Assembly (NCBI RefSeq): GCF_016919165.1
Contig: NZ_JAFFPS010000071.1
Coordinates: 62,001-126,000 of the forward strand
From: Leptospira chreensis
GTDB lineage: Bacteria; Spirochaetota; Leptospiria; Leptospirales; Leptospiraceae
Length of the DNA: 64,000 nucleotides
Direction: 5' to 3'
The notes beneath the pieces were generated by a model. It had not been told where the DNA came from. It worked only from the letters and a program-made list of their open reading frames with translations, and did no database searches. Of the stretch, positions 42,892-53,759 are shown piece after piece (within the stretch, counting starts at the first letter, position 1; every line of letters starts with the position of its first letter). Made by a program: the position numbers and the translations under genes.

Positions 42892-43617
42892 CTAATATAA
42901 ATCATGTTTGTCTAATTGAATCATTACCACGTTTTGAGTGGCTCCGAAAATTCCATGGAAGGCAAGAAAAGGTGCATAGGGATAATATACAAAAGCAGGG
43001 GCAAAGGCAGAGGAAATACTTAGATAAAGACCCCAAAGTGTTCTTTCCGGATTGAGTTCGTCTTCCTTTGGAATCGAAAATTCAAAATTTTTGTTTTTTT
43101 CTGTTAAATCAAGGATGGGGCAAAAATTAGCAGACGATTTAAGTAAAAACAATTGAGTACCTTGAAAATAGTTCAAAAAACAATTTGGTTCTTTATAATC
43201 GCTTTTTGCATAATTTTTATTTGTACCGAAATAGATCGTATGAAACCCCTGGATACTTTTGTAAAAAGGAGTTGTTTGAGATGGCAGTAATGAGATAGAG
43301 CCTACAAATTTACCTTCAGGAATCTCAAGGGTGATCGAATCTCCTTCGATCGTTTGTTGAAAAGAATACTCTGCTTCATACTTATAGTTTTCGGCAGCAA
43401 ACGAGTTTAGGTTTTGGAGAGAAACCTTCACCTTTGTTTTTAGATCCTTGAAGTTGTTGAGTTTAATGGTAATCGTTTTTTGGTGACTCAACGAATTTTC
43501 TAGGGAAACTTTTTTTAGTTCTGCCGTGGTTGTATTTGCACATTTAATTAAAAAAAGTAGGATGAATAAAAAATTGATCCATGGAATCATTTTTATCTTA
43601 GAATTCGGTTTTCCCAT
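42892..43617 (-). CDS. Lipoprotein, unknown
   Basis: ATG 43617 has GGAG five bases upstream. The 241-residue protein has a leader ending in FLIKC (lipobox). The mature part is predicted beta-rich, with a later hydrophobic segment (LSISSAFAPAFVYYPYAPFL) that may be membrane-associated. No family recognised. It is 15 bases upstream of the DUF2071 gene on the same strand, so the two are probably co-transcribed, and it is divergent from the cell-shape operon. Confidence 0.65.
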   Translation of the reverse strand: MGKPNSKIKMIPWINFLFILLFLIKCANTTTAELKKVSLENSLSHQKTITIKLNNFKDLKTKVKVSLQNLNSFAAENYKYEAEYSFQQTIEGDSITLEIPEGKFVGSISLLPSQTTPFYKSIQGFHTIYFGTNKNYAKSDYKEPNCFLNYFQGTQLFLLKSSANFCPILDLTEKNKNFEFSIPKEDELNPERTLWGLYLSISSAFAPAFVYYPYAPFLAFHGIFGATQNVVMIQLDKHDLY

Positions 43618-43687
43618 CTAACTCCAAGTTACCTCATCCCTCTCCCAACTAAAGCACAAAATGGAAAATCCATACGTCTAACAACCA

Positions 43688-44332
43688 ATGTTTCCAGAAA
43701 GACCAGTTTGGATTTGGAAGGGGGATCATGAATTTGCCCTGGTACAACTTGTCCTGCTCGTTCTTTTCTTTTACCTTTCGTTTCGGATCTCGGCCTATAT
43801 CACCCAAAGGATAGAACTCATCCGAATGCATAGCAAACGTTTGGATCGTTTGGCCTTTCGCGCCGGCTGCAACCAAGGAGAACGTAAACTTTTACAGTCG
43901 TTTTACTTCCAGCTGGACAGACGCCACCGGGTGATCCTTGCCCACAACCATGCCAAAGAATACCTTCGCCAACACTTGCTCACTTACGTATCTTCCTTGG
44001 ACCAAGCAGATTTTCCGGCCTTCCTTTCCCTCATTTCAAAATTTCTAGGAAATGCCAGCGACCCCAGGCCTCTCTTCCACATTCGGGAATTTGCCATTGT
44101 CCAAATGGGATCTAAAACCTATTTCGCACAAGTGGTAGATCCTGGTGCCGGGGAAGTGCGACTGAAGTTGGGGTTTGTCGGTGGGTCCTTTCCTTCTGCG
44201 GACAGCGTTCGGGTCACCGTCTTTCGTAGTCCCAAAGGATTACAAACCATTCGAGGCGGGGCAAAAATGGCCTCTCCCTCCTCATTTTATTTCCTTCCTG
44301 AAGTCACGGGCCCAGGCGACTTCAAAATTTAG
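43688..44332 (+). CDS. Membrane-anchored protein of unknown function, first gene of the cell-shape operon
   Basis: The 214-residue protein has one membrane helix (about 16-38), a basic helical segment (LIRMHSKRLDRLAFRAGCNQ) and a C-terminal beta-rich domain that could be PilZ-like, though the RxxxR and D/NxSxxG motifs are not clear. It sits where mreB often sits, 58 bases ahead of mreC. Its position suggests a role in wall synthesis or shape (inference). Confidence 0.6.
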   Translation: MFPERPVWIWKGDHEFALVQLVLLVLFFYLSFRISAYITQRIELIRMHSKRLDRLAFRAGCNQGERKLLQSFYFQLDRRHRVILAHNHAKEYLRQHLLTYVSSLDQADFPAFLSLISKFLGNASDPRPLFHIREFAIVQMGSKTYFAQVVDPGAGEVRLKLGFVGGSFPSADSVRVTVFRSPKGLQTIRGGAKMASPSSFYFLPEVTGPGDFKI

Positions 44333-44390
44333 CCAAATTCGATTCGCGCTTGAAATATTATTTCCAATAAAATTAATGTGACATAAGTCC

Positions 44391-45572
44391 ATGAAGTGGA
44401 ATCGCATCAATCAAAATGACGAATTGTTTTCCCTACTCTTCGTATTCCTGTTTTCCTTTACTTCCCTAATTTGGAACGGCAACTTCATGGTGAGAGGGAT
44501 TGCCAGCTTTCAGGGTGTAGGCGACTTTTTTTCTGGGTCCTTTGATTCCTTCGGATCCTTAATCAAAAGTAGCTATAACAAACTGGAGTCTTTCGAACGT
44601 GTCCGAGAAGAGCGCGACTCTTGTTTGAACGTGATGGAAGAATACCGCCAACTTTCCAAAGATGTGGAAAGACTCAAATCCGAGAATGACATTCTCAGAC
44701 AAGAGTTGAACTTCCCACTCCATACGGATTACCCTTCCGTTCGTGCCGAAGTTTTGAGTGTTCGTTTGAATGCCATCTACCGCACCATCATCATCAACAA
44801 AGGTTCCGAAGTCGGAATCAAACCTTATATGCCAGTGGTCGCTCGGGCCTTGGATGAAAAGGGTAAATTTACAGAAGCACTTGTAGGTAAGATCATTGCT
44901 GTTTCCAAAGGATCGGCCGTCATCCAACCCATCATCAATTCCAACTTTTCTATGGGTGTTGCCATTCCAGGAACTAACCTTTGGGCCTCTCTCAATGGGA
45001 ACAGTGGTCGCGGAACAGATGTTTTGTTAGATTACATTGATGCAGGGATTGTGATTGATCCCAAAGCCATTGGTAATTTTCCCATGGGTCCAAACCCACC
45101 ACCAACTTCAGCAAACACAATGTTTACAGAAGGATTTAGTAAAATTGGAAAAGCTGTATTTAGTTCTGGTGGATCGGGAGTTTTCCCTTCCGGAATCCCT
45201 GTGGGAACCATTATCGAAGAAGGCCCAAGAAATGGATCTTTCAAAACTGCCATCTTACGCCCGTTTGTTGAATTTGACAAACTTCTACATGTAATTGTTC
45301 TAAAGAAACAACCAGAGAAATGGCGTGAAGAATGGCCGGCAGAAAAAACAATTCAAATTGATGGTCCTTACTTTGGAGAAATCGATTTTCCAAAAGAAAA
45401 AGATTATAATAAAAAAGGAAAAGAACAGGAAAAGAGGCAAGGTAACTTCCCTTCTACTTTCGGAACTCCTCAATACACAAAACCATCTGTGAATACAAAT
45501 ACACCTGATTCTACACCAACTGCCCCATCCACTCCTTCTACCCAAGAAGGACCTAAGGAGACATCACCATGA
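44391..45572 (+). CDS. mreC: Rod shape-determining protein MreC
   Basis: The 393-residue protein has an N-terminal membrane helix, a coiled coil (about 65-110; [20 protein letters not shown]) and the periplasmic MreC double beta-barrel ([38 protein letters not shown]). The tail (about 335-393) is a Pro/Thr/Ser-rich low-complexity extension not usual in MreC. MreC links cytoskeletal MreB to PBP2 and RodA, and those partners are encoded downstream. Overlaps mreD by four bases. Confidence 0.93.
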   Translation: MKWNRINQNDELFSLLFVFLFSFTSLIWNGNFMVRGIASFQGVGDFFSGSFDSFGSLIKSSYNKLESFERVREERDSCLNVMEEYRQLSKDVERLKSENDILRQELNFPLHTDYPSVRAEVLSVRLNAIYRTIIINKGSEVGIKPYMPVVARALDEKGKFTEALVGKIIAVSKGSAVIQPIINSNFSMGVAIPGTNLWASLNGNSGRGTDVLLDYIDAGIVIDPKAIGNFPMGPNPPPTSANTMFTEGFSKIGKAVFSSGGSGVFPSGIPVGTIIEEGPRNGSFKTAILRPFVEFDKLLHVIVLKKQPEKWREEWPAEKTIQIDGPYFGEIDFPKEKDYNKKGKEQEKRQGNFPSTFGTPQYTKPSVNTNTPDSTPTAPSTPSTQEGPKETSP

Positions 45573-46084
45573 TTTTAGATAAACTTTTTATCATCATTGG
45601 ATTGTTACTCTCCCATTTCTTAAATGGATCGAATTTGTTTGAACTAGGAAATGCCGTTCGACCAGACTTTATGGTGATCTTTGTTGTCTTTTTTGCACTA
45701 AGAAAAGGCCCACTCTATGGACTATGGCTTGGATTTTTTGGCGGCCTACTCACCGACACCGCACTCGGTGGTGAAATCGGTGGAGACAATATTGTTTATT
45801 ACAAAATTGGACTCCATTCCTTTTCTTATGCCATCATCGGATACATCGTTGGTAAGGTGATGCGAACTTCCTATACGGAAAATTATATTTCCATTACCAT
45901 CTATATCCTTGGATTTACATTGGTTTCAAGAATCATTACTTATCTATTGTTTTTGATGTTCTTTCATTCCAATCAAAGTTATTCCTTTTTGTATGTTTCT
46001 TTGTACAACGCATTCATCGGTCCGGCCTTGTTCTTTTTATTCTCCTGGGCCTTCCGATTAGATGCAGATGAGGTGAGGCAATGA
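45569..46084 (+). CDS. mreD: Rod shape-determining protein MreD
   Basis: The 171-residue protein has five or six membrane helices and the MreD pattern ([20 protein letters not shown], then [20 protein letters not shown]). Order and overlap (ATGA with both mreC and mrdA) confirm the assignment. It is an inner-membrane partner of MreC in the elongasome. Confidence 0.9.
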   Translation: MILDKLFIIIGLLLSHFLNGSNLFELGNAVRPDFMVIFVVFFALRKGPLYGLWLGFFGGLLTDTALGGEIGGDNIVYYKIGLHSFSYAIIGYIVGKVMRTSYTENYISITIYILGFTLVSRIITYLLFLMFFHSNQSYSFLYVSLYNAFIGPALFFLFSWAFRLDADEVRQ

Positions 46085-48018
46085 GCCAGTCGGCATCTGA
46101 GTTTCGCTTAGAAACTAGTTTTCGAAAACGACTGTACTTTTTTACAGGTATGGTTGTTTTCACATTAACAGCCTATATCCTTCAGTTATTCAATCTACAG
46201 ATTGTACAAGGAAGTGAGAACTCCCTAAAAGCCGAACGTTTTGTCCGCAGAAGTGAGTCTATCCCTGCTGATCGTGGGAATATTTTTGATCGTAATTTTC
46301 TCACTCCGGAAACTAGCCAACCTCTGGTTTCCAACTCCGCATCTCTCGACGTCATTCTCAATACAAGTTTACTGAAAAACGATCCAAGAAAGGTAAAAGA
46401 TTTTATTTATAAATTCTGCGAAGCCCTTTCCATCCCCATCGTTTATTACGAAAAAGAACTCCAAGACTCGCGAATGATTAAAAAAATTCGTTCGAGAGAA
46501 CCTTTTGTGCTTTTAGAAGGGATCTCACGCGAACAACAAGAACGAATCCTTGTTTTAGATAATATCAATAAATATGTTTATTTAGTTTCTTCGCCAGCAC
46601 GTGTGTATCATATGGGGCCTGCTCTCTCGCATGTAACTGGTTATGTGGGAAAACCAACAACGAGCGATCTTCAAGAAAAAGAAATCAAAACCTACCAACT
46701 CATTGGTAAAGGTGGGATTGAATCTCTTTATGACACGACTCTTCGTGGCCAAGACGGGTTCCGCATCCAAAAAAGAAACACCGAAGGAAATATCGAAGAA
46801 GAACGAGTCATCGAACATTCGGTTCCTGGAAACAATTTGGTTCTCACCATTGATCGAGATATGCAGATTGCCGCTTATCGTGCCCTAAAGGGTGTTAGGG
46901 GAACGGTTCTAGCTATCAAAGCAACCACTGGTGAAGTTTTAGCCATGGCATCCAATCCATCTTACGATCCCAATATCCTTTCTGGAAAAAACAAACTGGA
47001 TCGTTCCAACCACTTTACACGTGTTACAAACAACGGTGGTTTTTTAAATTTAGCAATCCAATCTAGGTTTCCACCCGCATCCACTTTCAAAACCCTTGTG
47101 GGCCTTGCTGCTATGGAAAGTGAACACAAAATCAATTTTGATCCCAAACAAACATTTTCTTGTCCGGCAAATTTTACATTGAAGTCAACATTCAAAGGGG
47201 TACCGGACCAAGTATTTTATAACTGGGACAAAAAAAATCACGGGGATCTCAACTTGGCCCAAGCCTTGGAAAAATCCAATTCCGTATATTTTTACCAATT
47301 AGGATATAAATTAGGCGCCGAACCAATCCTCGCCTACTGTAGGTTATTCGGTTTAGATAAAAAATCGGGAATCGACCTTCCTGGGGAAGCAACAGGTTTC
47401 ATTCCCAGTTCTGATTGGAAAAAAAGAACTTATGGAAACAAGTGGTTTGATGGGGACACAGTCAACCTTTCCATCGGCCAAGGTTTTATTTCAACCACTC
47501 CGATTGAGATGGCTCTGTTTTATATGGCTGTCGTGAATAATGGAAAAATTTATAAACCCTATGTGGTTTCAGAAATCAGAAGCCCTCTTGATAACTCCCT
47601 CATCCAAAAAACAGAACCAACAATTTTGAGAGATATCCCCCTCAAACGTTCAACGGTTGAAGCATTGAAAGAAGGATTGTATTTGGTTGGGTATTCGGGA
47701 ACGGCATCTGGTGTTCTCAACTCACCAACCCTTCCTGAAATTGCCGGTAAAACGGGAACGGCACAAACCAGACGAAGAGGAGCTTCTTCCTCAAACCACG
47801 CTTGGTTTATTGGATATGCGCCAGTCAATGCACCTCCCGAAAAACAGATATTAGTTGCAGCCTTCGTAGAATATGGTGTAGGTGGCGCAGCTTCCGCTGC
47901 TCCTGCCGCAAGAGAAGTATTTAAAGCTGCCTTTCCACCAGGATCTTTCCCAAGAACGGACAGGTCACGGGCCAAAACCATGCTAGAAGAAGCACCAGTA
48001 GAACAAGAGGCATTTTAA
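46081..48018 (+). CDS. mrdA: Penicillin-binding protein 2 (elongation transpeptidase)
   Basis: The 645-residue protein has an N-terminal membrane helix, a dimerisation domain ([17 protein letters not shown]) and a transpeptidase domain with [15 protein letters not shown] (catalytic Ser in SXXK), SNS in [12 protein letters not shown], and KTGTAQ. It cross-links lateral-wall peptidoglycan with RodA. The stop overlaps the rodA start by one base (TAATG). Confidence 0.96.
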   Translation: MSQSASEFRLETSFRKRLYFFTGMVVFTLTAYILQLFNLQIVQGSENSLKAERFVRRSESIPADRGNIFDRNFLTPETSQPLVSNSASLDVILNTSLLKNDPRKVKDFIYKFCEALSIPIVYYEKELQDSRMIKKIRSREPFVLLEGISREQQERILVLDNINKYVYLVSSPARVYHMGPALSHVTGYVGKPTTSDLQEKEIKTYQLIGKGGIESLYDTTLRGQDGFRIQKRNTEGNIEEERVIEHSVPGNNLVLTIDRDMQIAAYRALKGVRGTVLAIKATTGEVLAMASNPSYDPNILSGKNKLDRSNHFTRVTNNGGFLNLAIQSRFPPASTFKTLVGLAAMESEHKINFDPKQTFSCPANFTLKSTFKGVPDQVFYNWDKKNHGDLNLAQALEKSNSVYFYQLGYKLGAEPILAYCRLFGLDKKSGIDLPGEATGFIPSSDWKKRTYGNKWFDGDTVNLSIGQGFISTTPIEMALFYMAVVNNGKIYKPYVVSEIRSPLDNSLIQKTEPTILRDIPLKRSTVEALKEGLYLVGYSGTASGVLNSPTLPEIAGKTGTAQTRRRGASSSNHAWFIGYAPVNAPPEKQILVAAFVEYGVGGAASAAPAAREVFKAAFPPGSFPRTDRSRAKTMLEEAPVEQEAF

Positions 48019-49532
48019 TGGCTGATCGCAATACCGAAAAACTCGATTTTTTTCTCATCTTCTCCGTAGTCCTCGTGGCAATGGCGGGAGTTCTCACATT
48101 GTACACACAAGAAGCCAACACCGCTGATGGACTGGGTCGTTGGTACAAACAATTTACCTTTGTATTTGTTGGACTTGCTGCCATGTGGTTTATGTCTAGG
48201 ATCAACTACCAGTTGATTGGTTCCTATGCTCTTTTCATTTATATCTTTTCCATTGTACTACTTGTACTCACACTGATTCCTGGAATTGGATACCTTCCTT
48301 CCGGTCGGGGGGCTCGTTCTTGGTTAAAACTAGGACCCATCACTCTCCAAGCCTCTGAGTTTTCGAAACTCGCAACAGTGATTTTACTTGGACAGTATTT
48401 GGTTTTAAAAGAAAAAGAAATGCACAAAATCACAGTACTCATTGTGCCATTTATCATCTGTTTGGTGCCGATGCTTTTTATTATTTTGCAACCAGACTTT
48501 GGAACGGCAGTGTCTTTTTTACCCATGTTATTCACCATGTTGTATTTAGGTGGAGCCGATATTTTGCACGTTGGATCCCTGCTCACCTTTGGTGGGATTT
48601 CACTGATGGTTCCCATGTATCTTGCTTACTCCCAACTAACACTCATTCAACCTTTGGTGGATTTACTTCGCAAAGATAACAAGGTAGAACTGGTATCGAT
48701 CGTAAACCAACTCCAAGGAAAAATTTGGCTCATCTTGGATGGAAAAAAAGTATCAGGCCTTACCTTACCTGGTATCGAAAATCCTAAAAATCTACAAATG
48801 ATTCGGGAAGCCGCAGAAATCGTAAAAGATGAATATGCGAGTGTCGGTTATAAAATCCTATCGAACGAAGCCTTTATGTTTGGCCTGGGTGGAACTCTCG
48901 CTCTTATTAGTTTGGTGATGATTTTTATTCGTATCGCACGCGGATCCAAAAATCTGAGAAACTATTATATCACGATTGGGATTTTAGGACTTTCCATCCT
49001 CTCAGCCATTGCCGTCCACAAATCCATTCCTTTCCGAGAAAACCAAGTCATTCGACTCACTGCCTTTCTAAACCCTGACCAATTCAAACAAGGTGCGGGT
49101 TACCAACTCCGAGCCTCCAAACCAGCCGTAGGTTCTGGAAAGGTTTTTGGGAAAGGACTCTTTCACGGGGAGATGACAGAAGGAAGAATCCCTCATGTTC
49201 CCGAATCGGGAACAGACTTTATCTTTGCATCTTGGGCAGAACAAACTGGATTTTTTGGAAGTGTATTACTTCTATTCTTTCTAATGTCGATCCCACTGCG
49301 AGGACTCCAAATTAGTTTTGAAAGTAAAGACAGGTTTGGTTCCCTACTTGCTGCCGGAATTGTTGCCATGATATTTTTCCATATCGCCATCAATGTGGGG
49401 ATTGTGATTGGACTTCTCCCTGTAACGGGCGTTCCACTCACATTTATGAGTTACGGAGGATCGCATTTGGTGATGGCGATGACTGCTGTGGGAATTATTC
49501 TTTCGATCAAAAAACGTAAGTTTGCAAACTAA
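48018..49532 (+). CDS. rodA: RodA peptidoglycan glycosyltransferase with a large internal insertion
   Basis: The 504-residue SEDS protein carries the usual motifs ([62 protein letters not shown]). It is over 100 residues longer than typical RodA. Most of the excess is a mixed-charge segment at about 210-283 ([20 protein letters not shown] and beyond) between membrane helices. It polymerises lipid II in partnership with PBP2. The insertion may be a spirochaete feature (inference). Confidence 0.95.
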   Translation: MADRNTEKLDFFLIFSVVLVAMAGVLTLYTQEANTADGLGRWYKQFTFVFVGLAAMWFMSRINYQLIGSYALFIYIFSIVLLVLTLIPGIGYLPSGRGARSWLKLGPITLQASEFSKLATVILLGQYLVLKEKEMHKITVLIVPFIICLVPMLFIILQPDFGTAVSFLPMLFTMLYLGGADILHVGSLLTFGGISLMVPMYLAYSQLTLIQPLVDLLRKDNKVELVSIVNQLQGKIWLILDGKKVSGLTLPGIENPKNLQMIREAAEIVKDEYASVGYKILSNEAFMFGLGGTLALISLVMIFIRIARGSKNLRNYYITIGILGLSILSAIAVHKSIPFRENQVIRLTAFLNPDQFKQGAGYQLRASKPAVGSGKVFGKGLFHGEMTEGRIPHVPESGTDFIFASWAEQTGFFGSVLLLFFLMSIPLRGLQISFESKDRFGSLLAAGIVAMIFFHIAINVGIVIGLLPVTGVPLTFMSYGGSHLVMAMTAVGIILSIKKRKFAN

Positions 49533-49540
49533 GAACCGCC

Positions 49541-50305
49541 ATGAAACCGACCAAAAAAGTATTGGGGGCAGAAGAGTTCTTTCAGACCAAAATCAAATTA
49601 GAAAATGAATTGATTCGTCTGGAAGAACTGGAAAGAGATTCGAAAAATTGTATCACAAACATGATCCAACTTTCTGAAAAACTGATTCAAATTTCACAAA
49701 CAAACGAATCCCCATACTTTTTACAAAGAAGCAAACGCCTAAATACAGAAGTCCATAAGTTCCAAATCAAAAATGAATACAAACAGAAAGAGTTCGATTC
49801 TTTATTTCATATCTTAGACAAAATCAAATCAGAAGATAAAATTGAGTTTTTAGATTCTGCTTTAAAAAACCGAATCACTCGGATTGCCACTCGTCTCACA
49901 GAAAAAAAACAACCACAAGTTCCATCACAAAGGCTTAATGGAAAGTTGATTTTTATTTGTTATGTGTTAGAAGGTGTCCATTTTCTAATTCCTAAAAAGA
50001 GTTACCGCATTCTTAGAAATATCCCTGCCTTCAAAAAACAATTAAAGATAGGAGATAAGTCCATTCCTTTATTTCCAGGCCCTGGATTTGTACTCATGGA
50101 AGAAGGTGAGAAAAAACAAAAGAATGTGATTCTGATGAAAGATTCATCAAAGGAAGAACTTGGATTTTATTTTGATGAACTGAAAGAAGATTGGGCCGTA
50201 TCCAAAACATCTCTAGAAGGATTACTCGAAAAAGATTCTACGAACGGACAGGTTTTAGGAAAAATCAAACGAAAAGGAAAGTTATACCACTTAGTTAAAA
50301 TTTAA
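49541..50305 (+). CDS. Coiled-coil protein with possible CheW-like C-terminal fold
   Basis: The 254-residue protein has a helical N-terminal half (about 10-130) and a beta-rich C-terminal half. The latter (GKLIFICYVLEGVHFLIPKK, then SIPLFPGPGFVLMEE, VILMKDSSKEELGFYFDELK, GQVLGKIKRKGKLYHLVKI) follows the strand order of CheW domains, though similarity is faint. It lies eight bases after rodA and completes the operon, so a scaffolding role in the elongasome or a link to signalling is possible. Overlaps convergent ribF by 15 bases. Confidence 0.6.
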   Translation: MKPTKKVLGAEEFFQTKIKLENELIRLEELERDSKNCITNMIQLSEKLIQISQTNESPYFLQRSKRLNTEVHKFQIKNEYKQKEFDSLFHILDKIKSEDKIEFLDSALKNRITRIATRLTEKKQPQVPSQRLNGKLIFICYVLEGVHFLIPKKSYRILRNIPAFKKQLKIGDKSIPLFPGPGFVLMEEGEKKQKNVILMKDSSKEELGFYFDELKEDWAVSKTSLEGLLEKDSTNGQVLGKIKRKGKLYHLVKI

Positions 50306-51223
50306 AACTTGGACACAGGTATTTTTGTCTTTTGCGAGTTGGCCTTTTAATTCTTCCAATCCCCCAAACTTTTTTTCATCTCGGATCTTTTGAACAATTT
50401 CTAATTCTAGTTCTTTGCCATACAAATCGCCATCAAAATCAAAAATATTCACTTCGACATGAAGACCCAATCCATCAAAGGTGGGGTTGTGTCCAATGTT
50501 GACCATTCCCTTATGGTCTTTTCCATCAAACTTCGCAAAACAAGCGTAAACGCCAATGGTGGGAAGAAGTTTATCATCCGGCACTTTGATATTTGCCGTA
50601 GGAAATCCGATCGTTCTTCCTCGTTTGGCACCTTCAAAAACAATTCCAGAAATATGATAGTTCCTTCCTAAAAGAACTTTAGCCTCTTCCATTTCTCCTT
50701 TTTCCAAAAACCCACGGATGAGAGAAGAAGAGATTTTGCTTTCTTTTTTTAAGACGGCTTCTTTTAATTCCACCGCATAACCATATTTAGTTTTATTTGA
50801 ATCTAAAAGTGTGAAATCACCGCGGCGCTCTGCTCCAAAAAAATGATTATAACCAATGACTATATGTTTGGCGTTCAAAATTTGGATCATAATTTTTTCT
50901 AAAAAGTCTTCTGCAGACATTTTAGAAAGTTCCAAAGTAAAATCCAAAACAAGTAAGTAGTCGATGCCGAACCCACTGATGAGTTCTTCTTTTTCCTTTT
51001 CGGAAGAGAGGTATTTAAAATTTGGTTTTTTGCCAAGAACCACAGAAGGGTTTGGATAGTAGGTAACAACCACAGAAGGGATCCCTAGTTCCTTTGCTTT
51101 TTCCACAGTTCGAAGGAGTAAGGTCTGGTGGCCTACATGGATCCCATCGAAGTTGCCGAGAGTCAAGGAGGAGCCATTTTGAAACTCGTTTTGGATCAGT
51201 TCTAAAGAGCGAATAATTTTCAA
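50291..51223 (-). CDS. ribF: Bifunctional riboflavin kinase / FAD synthetase
   Basis: The 310-residue protein has the FAD synthetase nucleotidyltransferase domain (GNFDGIHVGHQTLL; ISSSLIRGFLEKGEMEEAKV) and the riboflavin kinase domain (GRTIGFPTANIKVP, GVYACFAKFDGKDHKGMVNI, NPTFDG). It converts riboflavin to FMN and FAD. Length and domain order match RibF. It is divergent from the gene at 51269. Confidence 0.96.
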   Translation of the reverse strand: MKIIRSLELIQNEFQNGSSLTLGNFDGIHVGHQTLLLRTVEKAKELGIPSVVVTYYPNPSVVLGKKPNFKYLSSEKEKEELISGFGIDYLLVLDFTLELSKMSAEDFLEKIMIQILNAKHIVIGYNHFFGAERRGDFTLLDSNKTKYGYAVELKEAVLKKESKISSSLIRGFLEKGEMEEAKVLLGRNYHISGIVFEGAKRGRTIGFPTANIKVPDDKLLPTIGVYACFAKFDGKDHKGMVNIGHNPTFDGLGLHVEVNIFDFDGDLYGKELELEIVQKIRDEKKFGGLEELKGQLAKDKNTCVQVLNFN

Positions 51224-51268
51224 AGGGGGACTTGTCTCGTAATCCGATACTTGTACTAGGTGCTTCCA

Positions 51269-51829
51269 TTGAAACTACGAATCCTTCTCCTTACGGCAAT
51301 CTTTTTATCAAACTTGGTTTCTGTGTTCGCATCAGACTCTATCATTCCCAAACAGGAATTTGGATTGGAAGAAGGCCTCCTCCCAGAAGACATTGCCACC
51401 TTCCCCGAACTGAAAACTTGGGCCATCTACCAGTCTTATGAATTGGAACCGGACGGCGCCCACCTCGGGTTGCAAGACTACATTTGTAGGATGGTACCAG
51501 AAACAGGACTTCGTTTCCTTTTGGAAAAACCCATCGTTTCCAAATCCACAGTGTATCTCTATTTGGACATAACTCGGTACAGACCTTTAAAAGGATCTAA
51601 ATTCAAACCGAGAAAATTGAACCTCCTTGTGAATGGAAGGCCCAAACTTTCTGTTTATGCTGACAGAAACCAAAGTTTTCCCAATCCCATTGAAATTCCT
51701 TTGGAACCTTCTGAGTATCCTGATGGAAAGATTTATGTCGATCTCGTCCCAAGCAATAACTCACTTGGGCGTTTTTGGGGGGTTTGGGATGCGTTTGTAT
51801 TGGAAAATCGACTAGGAGCGAGAGAGTAA
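51269..51829 (+). CDS. Exported protein of unknown function
   Basis: I favour TTG 51269 (MKLRILLLTAIFLSN), with AGG upstream; a GTG at 51260 is possible. The roughly 186-residue protein has a signal peptide and a beta-sandwich-like mature domain (GLRFLLEKPIVSKSTVYLYL, KLNLLVNGRPKLSVYADRN, PSNNSLGRFWGVWDAFVL). It looks like a small galactose-binding-like or surface domain, but I cannot assign a family. Confidence 0.6.
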   Translation: MKLRILLLTAIFLSNLVSVFASDSIIPKQEFGLEEGLLPEDIATFPELKTWAIYQSYELEPDGAHLGLQDYICRMVPETGLRFLLEKPIVSKSTVYLYLDITRYRPLKGSKFKPRKLNLLVNGRPKLSVYADRNQSFPNPIEIPLEPSEYPDGKIYVDLVPSNNSLGRFWGVWDAFVLENRLGARE

Positions 51830-51839
51830 AAAGAAACGA

Positions 51840-52184
51840 CTAAACTGCGTATTTTTCGCGGTATTCGTCTTCGCCAATGGTTTGGAAGTAACTAGTAAGG
51901 CCTGCCACTTTGAAAACCTTCTCGATCGCCGGTTTCATATTGGCAATGGAGAACTTTCCCTTCAGTTCCTGGACATAATTCAGCTGTTTGATGAGCATTC
52001 CAATTCCAGAGGAATCAATATAATTGAGTTTCTCTAAATTGATGATGACATGTAGATTTTCAGTGGGTTGAGTGGGAACATTGGTTTCCAGGAAGTTTTT
52101 AAAATCCAGGGAAGTGTAAATGTCCAAACTTCCAGAAATGCTGATCACATAGGCGTCTGCATTTTTTTTTAGATTTATTTCCAT
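51840..52184 (-). CDS. STAS-domain anti-sigma-factor antagonist
   Basis: The 114-residue protein is a STAS domain with NLEKLNYIDSSGIGMLIKQL; the Ser-Ser-Gly is the usual phosphorylation site of SpoIIAA/RsbV-type proteins. It stands alone, unlike the STAS protein at 28437. It may be one of several STAS proteins sharing kinases and phosphatases encoded elsewhere, possibly at 27866-31131 (inference). Confidence 0.9.
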   Translation of the reverse strand: MEINLKKNADAYVISISGSLDIYTSLDFKNFLETNVPTQPTENLHVIINLEKLNYIDSSGIGMLIKQLNYVQELKGKFSIANMKPAIEKVFKVAGLTSYFQTIGEDEYREKYAV

Positions 52185-52302
52185 GGGAGACCTTCCGCAA
52201 GGATCGGGTTTTTGCGTTTTTTATCAACCTTATTTTTAACAAATTAATGATTTCATTTCAAAAGTCGAAAATATATATAGAGTCTACTATCTGGGAGTTC
52301 GT

Positions 52303-53022
52303 ATGCGCATCTCGTTTGTCCTAATTCTATCCTTTCTACTCACCGTTGGCCTTTTTGCTGCCGACGAAAAAAATGAACCTGTTAGCCAATCAGATTCTAA
52401 AAAGTTAAATCCGGATGGAAGCATTGCTCTCATTCCTTATAACGCAAAACAACAACAGAAGATCGAAAGAATCGGCAAAGAAATCGATGATTACCACGCA
52501 GTGATCAACGATAAGGTGAAATTCCTAAGTTTCGAAAAGAAAATCAAAGATAGCCGTTATGGTCAAGTGACCAATGCAAGGGAAATCCACCTACCCTTTG
52601 AACCACGTTATGTCCTACACAGTCGTTTCGTTATGAAATTGAAAGGTGGTGGCGGAGCGGAAGGTGGCGGATTTTCATTAGATGAAATTGCTTTTTGGTC
52701 CAGAAAATCACTCACGGAAAGAGGCAAAGACCCAGTCACCACTTACCGTGAATTAAAAAACAATACAGCTGGTGGAGTGAAAGGACTAACACTTTCTGTT
52801 CGCACTGTAACTAATGCAGATGACAATACACTGAACTTAGAGTTGGAAAAAATCCAAAGCCCATGGGAAAGACTCCGTTTAGCAGCTGCATACCGAGATA
52901 GACTCCGTGAAGTGGCAAGAACCATTGACCGATACATTCAAGCAAAAGGTAGTTTAGAAACTCGAGTGGTTTCTGAATCCGTATTGGAAGTTTCTGTCAG
53001 CGGGGACTTTCAAGAACCATAA
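52303..53022 (+). CDS. Exported helical protein of unknown function
   Basis: The 239-residue protein has a clear signal peptide (about 1-20, ending LFAAD) and a mature chain with charged helices (QQQKIERIGKEIDDYHAVIN, SPWERLRLAAAYRDRLREVA) around a glycine-rich loop (KGGGGAEGGGF). It is probably periplasmic. I do not recognise the family. It is followed by a DnaJ-like gene 15 bases on, suggesting one transcript. Confidence 0.7.
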   Translation: MRISFVLILSFLLTVGLFAADEKNEPVSQSDSKKLNPDGSIALIPYNAKQQQKIERIGKEIDDYHAVINDKVKFLSFEKKIKDSRYGQVTNAREIHLPFEPRYVLHSRFVMKLKGGGGAEGGGFSLDEIAFWSRKSLTERGKDPVTTYRELKNNTAGGVKGLTLSVRTVTNADDNTLNLELEKIQSPWERLRLAAAYRDRLREVARTIDRYIQAKGSLETRVVSESVLEVSVSGDFQEP

Positions 53023-53037
53023 TACTGTGAGGGTGGA

Positions 53038-53748
53038 ATGAGTCACACCATACCACCACAACAACCTACCAACCTTTACGAAGTCCTAGAGATTCCTTTT
53101 GGAGCCACGACGGAAGAGATTAAAACCTCTTTCCGTCATCTGGTGAAACAATTCCACCCAGACAATCCTCTCACTGGTTCCTATTCCAAATTCCAAATCC
53201 TCTATCTCGCCTACCAAACCCTAACCGGAGAGGGACGAAAATCATATGATGAGGAATTCAAAAAAAACTACGCTCGCGAATTTGTAAAACGCAAACTAGA
53301 AGAACATCCGGTAGTCCTGCCAGTTTCTCGGGTTCGATTCACAACCGGTATTTTAGAACTCGCCAAACGCGGGTTAATGAGAAAAGGATTTCGAAACAAA
53401 GACAGGCGAAAAGTCACAGGGATCGATTATGATTTGATCATTGATTTAAAAGAATCTGAAATTATACGCCCTGTGATTGCCGTCATCCCTCTCACGGTAA
53501 GAATTGTTTGCCGAGATTGTATGGGTGGAGATCCCCATTGTCCCGCCTGCAGTGGACGAGGTAGTTACAAAGGTTACAAAAATCTCAAAGTGGAATTTCC
53601 CAAATCGGCTCTTTTGCATGGAAAGGTTTTTGAATTTGATCTCTCCAAATTCCGACCCGATTCCTTCACCCATTTTAAGAAAAAATACCTAAGGGTGAAA
53701 CTCTTGGTTCATAAAAATATCCCTTTACGGGTTAAGAGTACTGTCTAA
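53038..53748 (+). CDS. DnaJ-domain protein with reduced zinc motif
   Basis: The 236-residue protein has an N-terminal J domain (NLYEVLEIPFGATTEEIKTS; His40-Pro-Asp motif intact) and, near 159-177, a shortened DnaJ zinc-finger-like element (CRDCMGGDPHCPACSGRG) with two CXXCXG units instead of four. The J domain should stimulate a DnaK-type ATPase. This is not the main DnaJ, which is longer and has a full zinc domain. Confidence 0.87.
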   Translation: MSHTIPPQQPTNLYEVLEIPFGATTEEIKTSFRHLVKQFHPDNPLTGSYSKFQILYLAYQTLTGEGRKSYDEEFKKNYAREFVKRKLEEHPVVLPVSRVRFTTGILELAKRGLMRKGFRNKDRRKVTGIDYDLIIDLKESEIIRPVIAVIPLTVRIVCRDCMGGDPHCPACSGRGSYKGYKNLKVEFPKSALLHGKVFEFDLSKFRPDSFTHFKKKYLRVKLLVHKNIPLRVKSTV

Positions 53749-53759
53749 AAAGGAAATCG

